A stretch of 64,000 nucleotides of DNA, from NCBI GenBank assembly GCA_936450465.1, contig OW388289.1:74388593-74452592 (forward strand), read 5' to 3'. Position 1 is the first letter of the stretch. The number at the start of each line of letters is the position of its first letter. Source of the DNA: Gibbula magus (taxonomy: Eukaryota > Mollusca > Gastropoda > Trochida > Trochidae). Below, in pieces: positions 36,501-48,693 of the stretch. The notes beneath the pieces were generated by a model that was not told the origin of the DNA, did not search any database, and was given only the letters and a program-made list of their open reading frames with translations. A program made the position numbers and the translations under genes.

Positions 36501-37857
36501 GTGTTACCCAATGCATGTTGAATCTCTGACAAATCACCTCCGTCGAACACTGGCGCTCAGGTTCAGAAAGCATCGTATTATACCCGGTACCCAATTTAAT
36601 GGCTGGTGGATAGAGGCACAAATTACTTACAGCGTGACACCATTAGTTGATTAACGTATGTTTCAGTGAGGGATTGTGAATAAGCCATACTAGCCATGAA
36701 AAACCAGTGTATGAAATAAGCCCGCCAGCCAGCACGGAATCTGGGAACTTCTGGTCTGGGCTGATTGTTTTGCTATTAATTTGACACAATAATACTTTCG
36801 GACTCAGACGCCCCCAAGTTATAATCGGTCAATGACATACGTTGTCTTTGTATCTTTGCAATGCTAATGACAAATGAACAGAGCTGCAGTAAATTATGAA
36901 CCACGTGACACTGTGGGTGATCTGAAATAATGGGCACAAACAAATGTGGAATTAGATTTTTCTGTGTTTGTCATATTAACATAATTTCTTTAATAAACTT
37001 GTTTACCTTAATTTAAAACAATATTACGCGAAAAGAGCGCTTATGTACTAATTCAGTACATTATTTTACACTTCAGAATCGGAAACCACAAACCCTTTTT
37101 GATAATAACTGACTGTCCTAAAGTTCCGAGTTGTTTCCTAGAACTGTTTAGGGAGGCATGTTCAATATGGTAAACGCTGAGCTAACACTTTGTCAATGTA
37201 CTTTACAATTTAAATTAGCCAAATAATAAATCATCCTATTGTCAAATAATAATAATCCTATTGCGTCACTTTCAGTCACGGTAGATTCTACATCAAGACA
37301 TTTGATCTTGCATAGACAGGTTTTAAAGTTTCCATTCTGCGGGATAAATATATAATCTGTTCGCCACTCAGTTTTCTTTTACAAGGCCTACCTTCATGGA
37401 TGTTACAGGAAAATGCAATTGTAATGTTTAGAATGAAGGAATGCAAGTGTAGAAGGCTTATTAAAAATAAAGATTAGAGGAGAGTAGTATAGATATCAAC
37501 AATTATCTGCATGTCTTAGCAATCCGCGGTGGTCTTTTGGTAGAGCAAACCAAATTCAGTGCGAAGGGTTATATATATATGTTCGTTTATCGCCTTTCTG
37601 TTTTGAAATTTTAAAACTTTTTGGAGGGGATTAAGACATAGGGCAAGGGATTAAAACATGCTTAGGAGCGCTTAGTAGCTGTACCGAAAGTACAATTCTT
37701 TCGCGGTAATAATACAAATTGTGCGTTTTGAACATGCATTGAACATGAAAATAGGGCTATACACACGGACTAATACTCAGGGGACTGTGCTACATGGGTA
37801 TGGTAAAGAACTGGATATCAAAACAGCGTAGTCAGCTGTCTAGTGAGGAAACATTTA
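33581..37857. other. Intergenic, no gene seen
   Basis: Long AT-rich segment. A hairpin (TTAATGTGAA against TTCACATTAA, near 35699-35741) is present. Frames such as 34050-34274 and 36037-36225 have no recognisable domain. Confidence 0.55.
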
Positions 37858-38825
37858 CAAACAAATAATGTACGGGACCGACCCCGTTCTGGTATATCCC
37901 GTGCAATAACACCTCATAGGGTGTCACCCGTTGGCCTCTAGAAGCGTCCTGTAACAGGCCTGGCTTCATAATCGCCGTTTTAGTAACTAAACTGTGCACA
38001 AACGCCTTAAAGTTGCTGGATCGAGGGCCAGATAAGTCAACAGACGGCCATACCTGACATACTGAAATAGTCGTAACTGTCGGTTTTGGTGTGTGGACCG
38101 GCAACATAGTCTAGCAGTGAACTTGGTCAGTGAGGAGGATTCACTGGTCGTTCCAACACACTGTTGATGATCGTGTCAGAGTATGGATGGCTACAAACAC
38201 ACGTTACACATCCAGGAACATCATTGCACGTGTGTCATATGGTGGAGAATCAGTTTATGGTGTGGGGGTGTTTCTGATATGATTGTAAGCTGGATTTGGA
38301 TTTGACGACAAGACAAGGGACACTTTAGGCGCTCGTTATACTCGGGAGGTGCTTGATCTAGTTGTTATCGATAAATAAATAAATAAATAAGGCCATTTGT
38401 ATGGCACCAACTCCATACACTTGTATCCGAGTTAGTTCTGTTCAATGGGACACAATGTAATAGATTCTAATTGGAATATGACTGTCTGAAGAGAAATTAT
38501 GTTTTTAACTGTGAATTTGATAACTCCAGACTTTCCACCTAGCTAGTCTTCTTGGCTCATAATCCTCAACCCTATCGTGCCCGAGCAGTGGTCCAACATC
38601 TGGAAAACAATGGTGTTATATAGATCACATGGCCAGCAATGTCCTTTGATTTAAACCCCATATTGAGCATGCCAAGGACCAAATTGGCCATATGATTGGT
38701 TGAAGAAACCTGAGGGCATTGGAGGCAGCCTTACATGAGGAGTGAGTCAATTCACATGAAACAATTCTGGAGGCTTGTGAGGGGTATTTCGAGAAGTGTG
38801 ACTGCTGTCCTTCAGGTGGAGGTTA
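37858..38825 (+). pseudogene. Decayed Tc1-like (Tc1/mariner) transposase
   Basis: Family hallmarks appear in order on the + strand but in different frames and with stops. RDRPRSG is encoded at 37873-37893 (end of the DNA-binding part). DDRVRVW lies at 38166-38186, followed by GGESV and, after a one-base frameshift, MVWGCFS near 38257-38277. PYRARAVVQHLENNGVI follows near 38571-38620. WPAMSFDLNPI lies near 38630-38664, with IEHA next (frame shift), and ALEAALHEE near 38717-38745. In intact Tc1 transposases these segments surround the DDE/D catalytic acids. The relic has an insertion-like AT segment around 38350-38550 and cannot encode an active enzyme. Terminal inverted repeats were not located. 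Confidence 0.8.
38369..38388. repeat. (AATA)n short microsatellite
   Basis: Five AATA-type tetranucleotides in the middle of the Tc1 relic. Confidence 0.85.
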
Positions 38826-39229
38826 TAACAAAATTTCCTAAGACACTGATTAAGTCTATTCAAAATATTTGTATCTGCTGGTACATTCCCAGAACTTGTT
38901 TTTATCAGGCACAAATGGGTATGGGATTTTCTTCAAACTGTACTGAAGTTTTCTTGTATAAATTGTTTTCAAAGTGCTCACCTTCACTTTTGCAACGAAA
39001 ACAACTGTCAACGGTCCTTCTATAACACTGTCTTCTTTACACATTCCGTGGTTTAGTACTCACTAATTATAATGGTTTGAAATCATAACAAAACTCATAT
39101 GGTACTTTATTTGTTTAACAGTGTGTATGAAATGACGCACGTGGTGTGCAAATTTAAAAAAAAAATTCAAGCAGCTGCTTTCGGGTATATTAATTATAGA
39201 CTTATCTTTATGTTGTAGTTTTATATTGT
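38826..39229. other. Intergenic, no gene seen
   Basis: Nothing recognised. Short frames on both strands are judged incidental. Confidence 0.5.
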
Positions 39230-39910
39230 TTTTCACCTGTCCGTCTGTCCGAAAAACTTTAACCTTAGTGATATATTTTGATTGGTCAATGATAAACCTT
39301 TGATACTTGACATGTGCATCTATTGTGATAAGACCTTCCAGATGAGTTCATAATTTTTTCCTTGTGACCTTGACCTTGGCAGAGGTAGCATTTTACGAAA
39401 CCGTTAACCTTAGTCATAACTTTTGATTGGTCAGTGGTAAGGTTTTGATAAGTGTACATCCATTGTGTTGAGAACTTTCAGATGACATAATTCATATTGA
39501 CATTATGACCTTGGCCTTGGTGCAGAAAGACGTTAACCATGGCCATCACATTTGATTGGTCAGTGATAGGACTTTATCTATTGTGATAAGACCTTTCAGA
39601 TAAGATAATATTTGTTTACCTTATGACCTTGACCTTGGCATAGGGAACCGCTTTAAAAGGTTTAACTTTTAAAGTTTTGATTGGTGAGTATTAAACCTTT
39701 GATACCTGGCATGTTCAACCCTTAAGATGAGACCATTCAGATGAGTTCATTCATTTGACCGTGTGACCTTGACCTTGGCACAGGGAGCCTTTTCCAAAAA
39801 CTTTACATTGGCCATACTTTTAATGAATCAACTTTAGTTAACCTTATAACATAACCTGACCACCATATGAGGTAGTAGTATTAGTACGTTTGACCTTGAG
39901 AACAGAGATA
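39230..39910 (+). repeat. About five imperfect tandem units of ~120-150 bp
   Basis: After CCGTCTGTCCGAAAAACTTT, units repeat the order: A(A)C(G/T)TTAACC, GCCATAAC-like, TTTTGATTGGTCAGTGATA, CATC(T)ATTGTG, TAAGACC(T)TTCAGATGA, then TGTGACCTTGACCTTGGCA. Starts are near 39247, 39395, 39525, 39650 and 39787. A single decayed relative is at 12508-12690. The repeated TGACCTTGACCTT is a direct repeat of a nuclear-receptor-type half-site. Confidence 0.75.
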
Positions 39911-40991
39911 TTATATACTACGGTTATTCCGTGGACATCAGTGTTTAACAAACACATCTTGTTTCAATACTTGCTGCTTTGTTTGGAAACAAATTTCACA
40001 TTGCATTGATTTCCAGCTCAAGTAAACTGAGATCATTTCATTTCACTGCATTTTAAAGCTTGTAGTAAAACGTTACACGACAATTCAGTCGATGAAGATT
40101 CTATTTTGTCAACGTTTAGGGTCATGTTCGTTCCAACTGTGTCTGCTTTTTCTGTTATTGGTGGTGAAAACAATTGATATAAACAGTCTAATTATTGACA
40201 CGTTGGTAAAAAAATATGCTGTATGCTCCGATAATATACTCGGGTAACACGACCTGATGTACCATCTTTGCACCAGCATCATCCCTCGCCTAACGGCTCA
40301 GGAACCACTGGTACACATATATTACAAACTCAGTTTTCAATGGCAGACATGCAAGAACATAATCGAAACGAAAAAATCTTCCGTATAAAAAAATGATCCA
40401 AAAACTTCAACACAGTACTTCGTATATGCATTTTAATTACATAAATCAAGATGATATTTTAATTGTGGAGAAACCGTTAAAATTGAGATGTTAAGTAACC
40501 ACCATCTTTCTATCGCATTTCCAATGTAACTCTAGCTCTTGTGAACATATTTATATTTGATTGGTCCACGTAACCCTAGATAGATTAAATTATAAACTGA
40601 CGGGCAAAAGAAAGTATAACACTCACTTGTTTTCGATTAATTCAATTTTTAAAAGAAATGAGATGCATTTGATTATGGCTTTATTATTTAATGTAGACAG
40701 GGGTAAGAAATGAAATTTACACCAACATGACCCCTACCATGTTAAAAATGTTGTAAATGTGTGCAGGACGAAGCACATTTATTGATTTTCACACAGAGTA
40801 TGTGTTATATGTCGATGAACAGTTGTGTTTTATCAAAATTAATTTGGGGGAATTTCATAATTTAAATTTTTAATTTTAATTTTCTTAAATTCAAACCGCG
40901 TAGAGGTATTCTTTGACTGATTTATATGTTTTGGACTAATTTCACAAACTAGTCCGTTTTTTTTAATACGACGTCGAAAACTCGAGATATT

Positions 40992-40993
<2 letters not shown>
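39911..40993. other. Intergenic, no gene seen
   Basis: Nothing recognised. Confidence 0.55.
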
Positions 40994-41052
<59 letters not shown>

Positions 41053-41080
41053 TATATTATATTATATCATATCATATTAT
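40994..41080. repeat. (TA)n then (TTATA)n microsatellite
   Basis: About 26 TA dinucleotides followed by ATTAT/ATCAT pentamers. Confidence 0.9.
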
Positions 41081-44000
41081 TCTTTCTTTCAAAACTGTTG
41101 TTGTTAATGATAAGTAAGTAAATTATCAATGGATCTGACCTTCATTTCAACATGAACTTCTTTTCGCCCAGGAAAACAACAATAATTGGAAATGTCGCCT
41201 ACCAGCCTACTAATTTTGATTGAAGCAACAAATAAATTATTATCTTTTTTTTAAATTGGATATGATGATGGTGAACTTTGAAAAAAGATATTATCTGACA
41301 AACGCACCATTGAATTATGAACTACATCTTTCTATTCAAGTTGTCTTAATATTGATGAGGATGGATTCGAAAATAATTTTATGACGTTGACCTTGAAAAC
41401 AATTTTCGAATAGTGTGTACATTTTCATCACATAGAACATATATGTATACAGATAAGTCTTGTTTTATTTGTGAAACATCACATGCATCCATGATGATAG
41501 CTGTCTTTCATTGCTGTTCATGATGGGTGGTTTACAGAGTCAGGCTTCAATAGACCGAGTTGGACAACAGCATGACTATCCAAACCACGGTTAAGGGCCA
41601 AGAGGGCCAATGAAGTTAGAAAAGTATTCCCGAGACTCAGTTCCCTATCAGAATAATGAACTGACAAACAAGAATAGTTCGCTTATTTCACAATTTGAAC
41701 AAGGACATGGATATCAAGAAATTGTGCTTACTTCAAAGACCCATTCATTGGCTATAAATCATCATATTTTCTTTAACAAATCTGAAACATTGAAAAATTG
41801 AATTGTTATTTTTAATGTTATTGAAAGTATACATTATTTTCTAATTCATTAATTTGCTGATAAAAATGTACCTTGATTTTAAAAAAATAAAAAATAGACG
41901 TACATGTATCGGTAATTTGACTATTCAAAGTAAGCAATTAAGATGTATTGAAAATAAGAAATTATGAAGACATAAGGTACATTTACAAAGGCAGCTGATA
42001 CAAATAGACATTAAACTTTGCAACTTCGTTTAACCTCCATTTATTATTCTGTGCATGCATATATAATTTGTATGTGCTGTTCTTATAGTTTCAAGAGCCT
42101 ACCCTTAGTAGTGGTTAAGTTCCATCATATATTTCACACAAGGTTCATTCCTAGGCACGTGATCTTCATCTTGTAATTTCTCTTGGTTCATAAAACTACT
42201 TATGTTAAGAAATTGAAGACGAAGTAAATTTGAGATTGTTTTAATTTTATCAATGTAAAGATATTAAAAATGAATATTGAATATTAAATTTAGTGTAATA
42301 CAATAATAACATCGACGACCCAATACGTGTACGAATCCATTTTATTCGTCAAATACGAACTTTGCACACATTAACATTAATTTATTCAGTAAATACATGC
42401 TTTTCCTGAAAAAAAACTATAGTATTGTGAACGTGAGAAAAATAAAAACACAAGGAAGTGTAAATAGATATTACAGGACGGATGTCAGTACAATATGTTA
42501 TCAACAAACAACGAGGAACATTTCAAAACAAACCATTCCCAACATGCCTTGTATGCATCATGTAATGGAATTTCTCGTAGACAAGACTAAGTTTATTCAA
42601 ATTCATTTGTACCGGTTTGTACCTACAAAGTCATATATGAACAATGGAGACACCCCGGCAACACGCGCTCGATCAAGCAGCCCACGGGTTAACAATAGAC
42701 GATCGATTCATCACGTAAAGTCTGTGTTGTATATGAAACAACTCGCTAGTATTCTCAGTAGCCGGTTTTCAAAAGAAATCAACTTTTCGTACAGAGATGA
42801 AAATATGTTGTTCAATTATTCAAAGACAGAACGCTGTTGCCATGGTGAACAAATCCATTGGGAACTGATCGATAGGTTCCAATGACAATATCTTTTTACA
42901 CGACTGGATTTAACTTTCACTATTTAGGAGGATACGTCTTTACTTACAATTTTTTGTGTAGTAACCTTCAACATTTGGTATCTACAGTTGTTATTTTAAA
43001 CCAGTATCTAGCTGTTTGCATGTTTTAGCTCGGGTTGTGTCTATTTTATCATGAGATCGCTTCTTACGATGAAGTAAAATGTCATCTTTTATCTAAATAT
43101 CGTCTCTGATGACTGGCAACCTTCAAGGTATCATTTATTCAATAAGTTAAATGTTAAGTAATGATGCAAGTTTCAAGTGGGAACCTTCAAAACACGCGGT
43201 ATCAGTATCGACTCCTACTCGCTTAAACGACAAGGAGAGTCATATAGCTGCATCCAGAGAGTTTGTTCACCTACTTGTGTATTTTAGTGCTAATATCGTG
43301 TAATTTGGGATGCCTTTGATGCAATTGTATCAATGAGGAAACAAGACCTATCATTTTGCATTTTCAAAAACTAAAAAAGTCAAGGTCAAAGTCAAAGTCA
43401 AAATATGTAGTCCAATAGTCCATTGATATACCTCATAGTAAACAGTAACAGTTCTGTTAGCTCTCCGAAGAGACCAAATGTCGATCTTTTCAAAATTGGG
43501 GATTTTTATTTTCTTCTTCGAAATGTCAAGTAAGTGATCTACTTGATCAAACATGATTCATGTGTTTTCTCTTATACTCATACAATGTATTTATGATGAT
43601 GCTTTTCTCATTTAATCGATATGAAACTTATATTCGAAAATTAATTAAATTTGACTTGACCTCTTCTGTCTATTTTATTATGCAAAAGAAGGAAAACATA
43701 CCTTTGAGAATTATTATTTTACACATTGATAAAGGATCATTTATTGTCAGTATACGTTATGTAATTTTATTGACGTTACAAAGAACGTCAATCTGGATGA
43801 TATTTGCACTAATATACACAAGTAGGTGAACAAACGTTTGGTATGCAGCTGTATATTTCTTCTATATATACACACACTGGTGTAGACTTGCACATAGTCC
43901 CCTGCGTTATATTTCATCTTCAATTCGCCGAAAGAAGATAGTCCCTGAATTCTACATTCTTTGGGAATTGATTGATTAACAAATATCCGAGTCGGCCTAT

Positions 44001-44182
44001 TATTAAATCAAGTAAGTTTGTGACTTTTCAAATAGGAAATTAAAAGTTTTCAGGAAAAATGGAGTCAATGTGTTGAAACATTATCCGAGTAGAAAAGCCA
44101 GCAATCCAACATCTGCTAGAGGTAGGGTACACCAAAATAAATCAGAAAAATGTGAATGAATCACTTAATATCCATGACATCA
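41081..44182. other. Intergenic, no firm gene
   Basis: The longest non-repeat frame outside the channel gene is here (42397-42885, + strand, 162 codons). It shows no domain, signal peptide or membrane segment that I recognise, and it lacks the GC rise seen in the channel exons. A short (AAGTCA)n run lies at 43377-43402. Confidence 0.45.
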
Positions 44183-44346
44183 GGGCCGTGATTAAGAGAG
44201 GTTTCAAAGTAATCGCTCAATGTAGCGCTACGTAGCAGAGCGAGCGAACTTTGAGGTTTTGCACCGTGTCGTTCAGGAGAGAATGGGCGCTACTTCAGCG
44301 CTACATTGAGCGATCAATGAGCGATTATAAGCGCTCGCTGTTATGG
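44183..44346. mobile_element. Foldback element with 18-bp perfect inner arms
   Basis: ATCGCTCAATGTAGCGCT at 44212-44229 is the exact reverse complement of 44297-44314. Outer ends are weaker inverted partners (GGGCCGTGATTAA on the left; the reverse complement of the right end reads GGGCTCCGTTCCATAA). A second ATGAGCGAT copy follows the right arm. Ends of the type GGGCTCCGTT are, from memory, found in several MITE families of aquatic animals. No coding capacity. Confidence 0.6.
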
Positions 44347-47089
44347 AACGGAGCCCAGGTGTTGGAAGTAATAGTAGGGGTGTCATGTCTTACCTTTAGG
44401 ACGCCATCCACTATATAAGTCAACAGAAGTTTGTACCAGTGTTAAACTGGTGACAAAACTAACAAATACTCGTATGATAAAGTATGATATATTATATATC
44501 ATTTTATATATGATATATATATATCACAGAATACAGATGGTGATAATACATATTAACATATCAATACGAAAATGTCTCCGGTTGTCTAACATAAGATATC
44601 TGGATTTAGAAAGGTCTTGATTCTGGTGGGAAGGCCTGTTTACAAGAATATATCGGATTGTCAGTTATCTATGATACACTGATGTCATTGTATGTATGCA
44701 CATATTTTATATGCCTTTATAACCTGTGTATGAGTATTCGAGTGACAAAGAACAATTACCCTTGTTACGAACCAAGAGCTATATTGCGTTTTAAATATTG
44801 GAAAGGCAAACTTGTTTACAATTTTATATTGATTTCATAACGAATATCCAAATCGTTACCATAGAATTTTAAAAAGTGTTGCCATATTTGTTAAAAGTTA
44901 CCATTTCTTATACATAATTTACTTTCTGTCCAAAATGGAGTCCAACATTAAGCTATAAAATAGTTTTTATGATAAATTAAAATAGAATCATGTCTAACCA
45001 GTTACCATTCCTGTCCTAACCTTTACCACTATTGGTCTAACAGTCACTGGCGTAAATTGACTGTCTCGTTATGTCGGTTTCATCAAAATATGTTCTAGGT
45101 TTAGCCAGGGATATTAATTTAGACAAATAAATCTGTTGATAACTAATTACAAATTATATTTGAGAAAAATGCTAATATGTTTTGTTTGAGTATATTATAG
45201 GTACGTAAAATACGACTTTAAATATTAATGATGACTATTTTTACTCTGAAGTTTAAGTAATTCAGTAATGTATGTGAATACCATTTCTAAATCCCCTTTC
45301 TGATTAAGAAGTGGTTATGGTCAGGATATTTTTCTCTCATTTTAGTTACTAAATGGTGAATCTTATTGTGTATTTGAACAATCAAAATTTTGCCTTTTGT
45401 TGTGGGATATTTTTTTAAAAAACGTCAATCTTTTTCGTTGAGTTTGTTTTCGTCATTATAAGAAATTATTTATATGAAATATAAATTGAGTCCGTTATGT
45501 TGTCAGTTGGGTAATATTACAACCATTAGCGGCGGAAAATAAGTTCAAATTATATACTCACATAGATACGTGATTCTTATCACTAAAGAGAATAATAACA
45601 ACTAATTATGTATTAAGCTTTTAGTGAATGATAATTAAATAAAATAAAATAATAAATTTTCAATTTAAACTAAAGAATGACATTTATATCAACTAAATAT
45701 AAATACTTATGATAAAGATATAGATATTTCAAACCACATTATTGCCCAATAGAACTTATTAAAAAATATATAACCTAAGGTAAGAAATGCTCTGATATTG
45801 CAAGGGTATCTAATTGCATGTATATGACTAAGTGCTTCATATTCATTTATTACTAAGACCATGAATGACAATTGTTTGATTCAAATAGAAATAAGACCAC
45901 TGATCCATACTACAAGTATAACGGACCGGATGCCTTAATTACTTTTGAATAAAAACAACTTGTAATATGTACCGAAGATGTTATTTTCTTCAGAATAAAA
46001 ACAACTTGTAATTTGGGAGGGTAACCTTAGTTATGTCAGAATAAAACCGTTATCATTATCACTCATTCCTTGTTTTGCGTCTGAACACTTTTACAATGGT
46101 AATATCATCACTATTTTCACACAAGGAAGGGACACTGGTCTTGACCTCCCAGTCGAATCATAGTTTTTAATAGCATTCCCCTTGTACTTGACGACAAAGT
46201 TCTTCAAAGTTATATTATTCTCATTGATTATTCTTATGTATTCACAAGCCATGTCCACTCAAAGATAAATACACTTTGTTTTACTAGATTACCGCTTGAT
46301 GTTTAACTTTCCAGTCGTCTTGATATTCATTGCATTTTTCAAAAACAAATACACTGACGCTGAGAAGTATTTTAACTTTTCAGATATTCACAGTCATACT
46401 TAAGCTGTTTTAATACCCCCAAAACTTGTTATTCACGTTTAATTTTCGTCTGTAATAGAAGAAGAAGAATATATGTAATATAACAATTCAACTCAAGGAT
46501 TAATACACCAAGCTTGTAATTATCTAACAATTCTCGTCTATAACGCCATAATCATTACCAGTCATTGATCAACACACTAGTTTCTCATTTCCATGTTATT
46601 CTTGCCAGTGATTAAACTGCATATCAAGCTAGAGTCATTTCCTTCCTCCGCGGGTACACGCGAACACACACAGCAAGGTGATGTTTTATGCCCCTAGTGA
46701 TATTGCGTAACGGCGTTGGGGTAGAAATTAAGCGTCATCAAGTACTCGTAAATATGATAGAGTAGGAAGAGTGTATCAACAATCGATGACTCGTGTAAAT
46801 AAACGATTCTGGCATCACTCCGATATTGAACCAAGTAACGCTGTACTTGGTTGTAGTCATGGTGATGACTTTAGCTAAGCGTTTCCTTGGTGAAATGAAT
46901 GGATGGTAAGTGACTATCCGTGGGAATGCATGAATGAATAAGTAAGCGAAGGGATAACCAATGAGTTCTGAATATTCAGCTTACTTCAATGTATCCTTGT
47001 TAAAGTAATGAGTAGAATAGATCCATGGGAATGTGCCGCCCAGTTACAACGTTAGTTACGTTACAATATCAACTGAATATGTGAATATA
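44347..47089. other. Intergenic, no gene seen
   Basis: Very AT-rich. AT palindromes near 44480-44525. Around 46890-46960 there are loose GAATGAATG-type motifs that foreshadow the minisatellite. Confidence 0.55.
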
Positions 47090-47657
47090 TATAGAAGGAA
47101 GGAATAATTGTATAAACATGGAATGAATAAATAAATATCCCTGGAATGGATGAATCAATGCATGGAACGAATGGATGAATGAATGTACATGCATGAAAAA
47201 ATGGTTGAATGAATGTAATAATGCATGAAAATAATGCATGGATGAATGATTGTATATGCATGGAAAAATGGATTGATGTATGTATATCCATAGAAAGAAT
47301 GGATGAATGAGTGTATTTGCATGGAAAGAATGGATGAATGAGTGTATTTGCATGGAAAGAATGAATGAATGGATGTGTGAGCATGGAAAGAATGGATGAA
47401 TGATTGTATTTGCATGGAAAGAATGGATGAATGATTGTATTTGCATGGAAAGAATGGATAAATGAGTGTATTTGCATGGAAAGAATGGATGAATGATTGT
47501 ATTTGCATGGAGAGAATGGATGAATGATTGTATTTGCATGGAAAGAATGGATAAATGATTGTATTTGCATGGAGAGAATGGATGAATGATTGTATTTGCA
47601 TGGAATGAATGGATGAATTAGTGTATATGCATGGACGGAATGGATGAATGAGTGTAT
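47090..47657 (+). repeat. 31-bp minisatellite, about 18 units, left part
   Basis: The consensus unit is ATGGAAAGAATGGATGAATG + ATTGTATTTGC. The period of 31 is not a multiple of three, yet the minus strand of the unit lacks stops in every phase, so all three minus frames stay open (up to 209 codons, Ile/His/Ser/Phe-rich). These frames are a consequence of the repeat and not evidence of a gene. The right remainder of the array is at 48305-48345. Confidence 0.92.
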
Positions 47658-48304
47658 CGTCCCATGAGAACCACGTTGTTCTATCTCCATCTCTATCTCG
47701 AGTTAGGGTGTTCTGAGTACTCCTGGTGGTTTATTCTATCTCCAGAGCAAGTTTCATACATGTAGCAGTATGTAGCTTAGAAAATGGTTTTCTTGGTATT
47801 TTCTTGGTTCTAACTCCAAATATTTCATACAATTGCTCACATCCAAAGTTCTATGTATCATCAACCAATCCAATAGCACCTGTTGATCACGTGACATGGA
47901 CACAGAACAGTTTGGAACTAAGGATATCTTCAAAATTTACGGCTATTTTCCTCCTTTACACGCTTATTTCAGGTCAAAATCCCTTGATATTCTTTACAAA
48001 CATAATCTATAAAAACTTCTATAAATTCCATGTGTACAAAAATACCAGTTAGAACAATCTGGAAATAAACTTTTTTTTTAGAAAGATGACATAAATGTTT
48101 TATGTCCAAACAGAAATACGAATGTTTACAAAATAATATGTTTTTTTTCGAATCGGTTACATTATGGACGTAATTTCAAATACGCGTACAAAAATTTATT
48201 GAATTCCAATAAGTATTTCAAATATTATGAACATTAGAACTTTAGAATTGGTGTAGCTCCAAAACTATTTTCTGGAGTTGGGACAACGTGGTTTTCATGG
48301 GACG
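47658..48304. mobile_element. 647-bp inverted-repeat DNA element inserted in the minisatellite
   Basis: Left end CGTCCCATGAGAACCACGTT; right end is its reverse complement with one change (ACAACGTGGTTTTCATGGGA + CG). Similarity continues to about 32 bp with a few mismatches. GTAT flanks both ends (47654-47657 and 48305-48308). Removing the element and one GTAT restores a normal minisatellite unit (AGTGTATATGCATG), which proves insertion into the array. The internal + strand frame (47726-48052, 108 codons) is not recognised. The element is non-autonomous; the superfamily is unassigned. Confidence 0.85.
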
Positions 48305-48345
48305 GTATATGCATGAAAGAGTGAATGGCTATTTGCATGGCTATA
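48305..48345 (+). repeat. Right remainder of the 31-bp minisatellite
   Basis: GTATATGCATGAAAGAGTGA + ATGGCTATTTGCATGGC continues the unit pattern after the inserted element. Confidence 0.75.
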
Positions 48346-48693
48346 TTTCTCGGGAGCAATTGTTTTTAAAGTATTGACACCGATGTCTGGGTGAGAAATA
48401 TGAACATGGTTTCGTTGTCATCAATAGTGTGTATTATAAAACGTCGTGAATTCAGTGGACCCCGGGCGCTGCTGTCTCTTTGTGTAGCCTTTTTAAAAAG
48501 ATAGAGCCCTGGGCTCTGTAGCTCATCAGGAACTGTATTGTTTGATGTTGAAGACTGACATTTTTCTCCAGATAAAGCACAATCTCTTGACATGACCTTG
48601 TTATGTCCATGGTCATCAACATTTTCCAGTGTAAGTGCATAACTTCTACACAATTTCTGCATCAATCTTGAAGAGAAGGTGACTCTTCTCGAC
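48346..48693. other. Spacer between minisatellite and satellite
   Basis: No gene seen. The minus-strand frame 48366-48665 (99 codons) has no recognisable motif. Confidence 0.5.

Noticed and set aside
42397..42885. 162-codon + strand frame, the longest non-repeat frame outside the channel
   Set aside because: No domain, no GC rise and no splice context that I can support. Frames of this size are expected occasionally in 64 kb. A homology search could overturn this.
47726..48052. 108-codon frame as transposase of the 647-bp element
   Set aside because: Too short for any transposase and lacks recognisable catalytic motifs.
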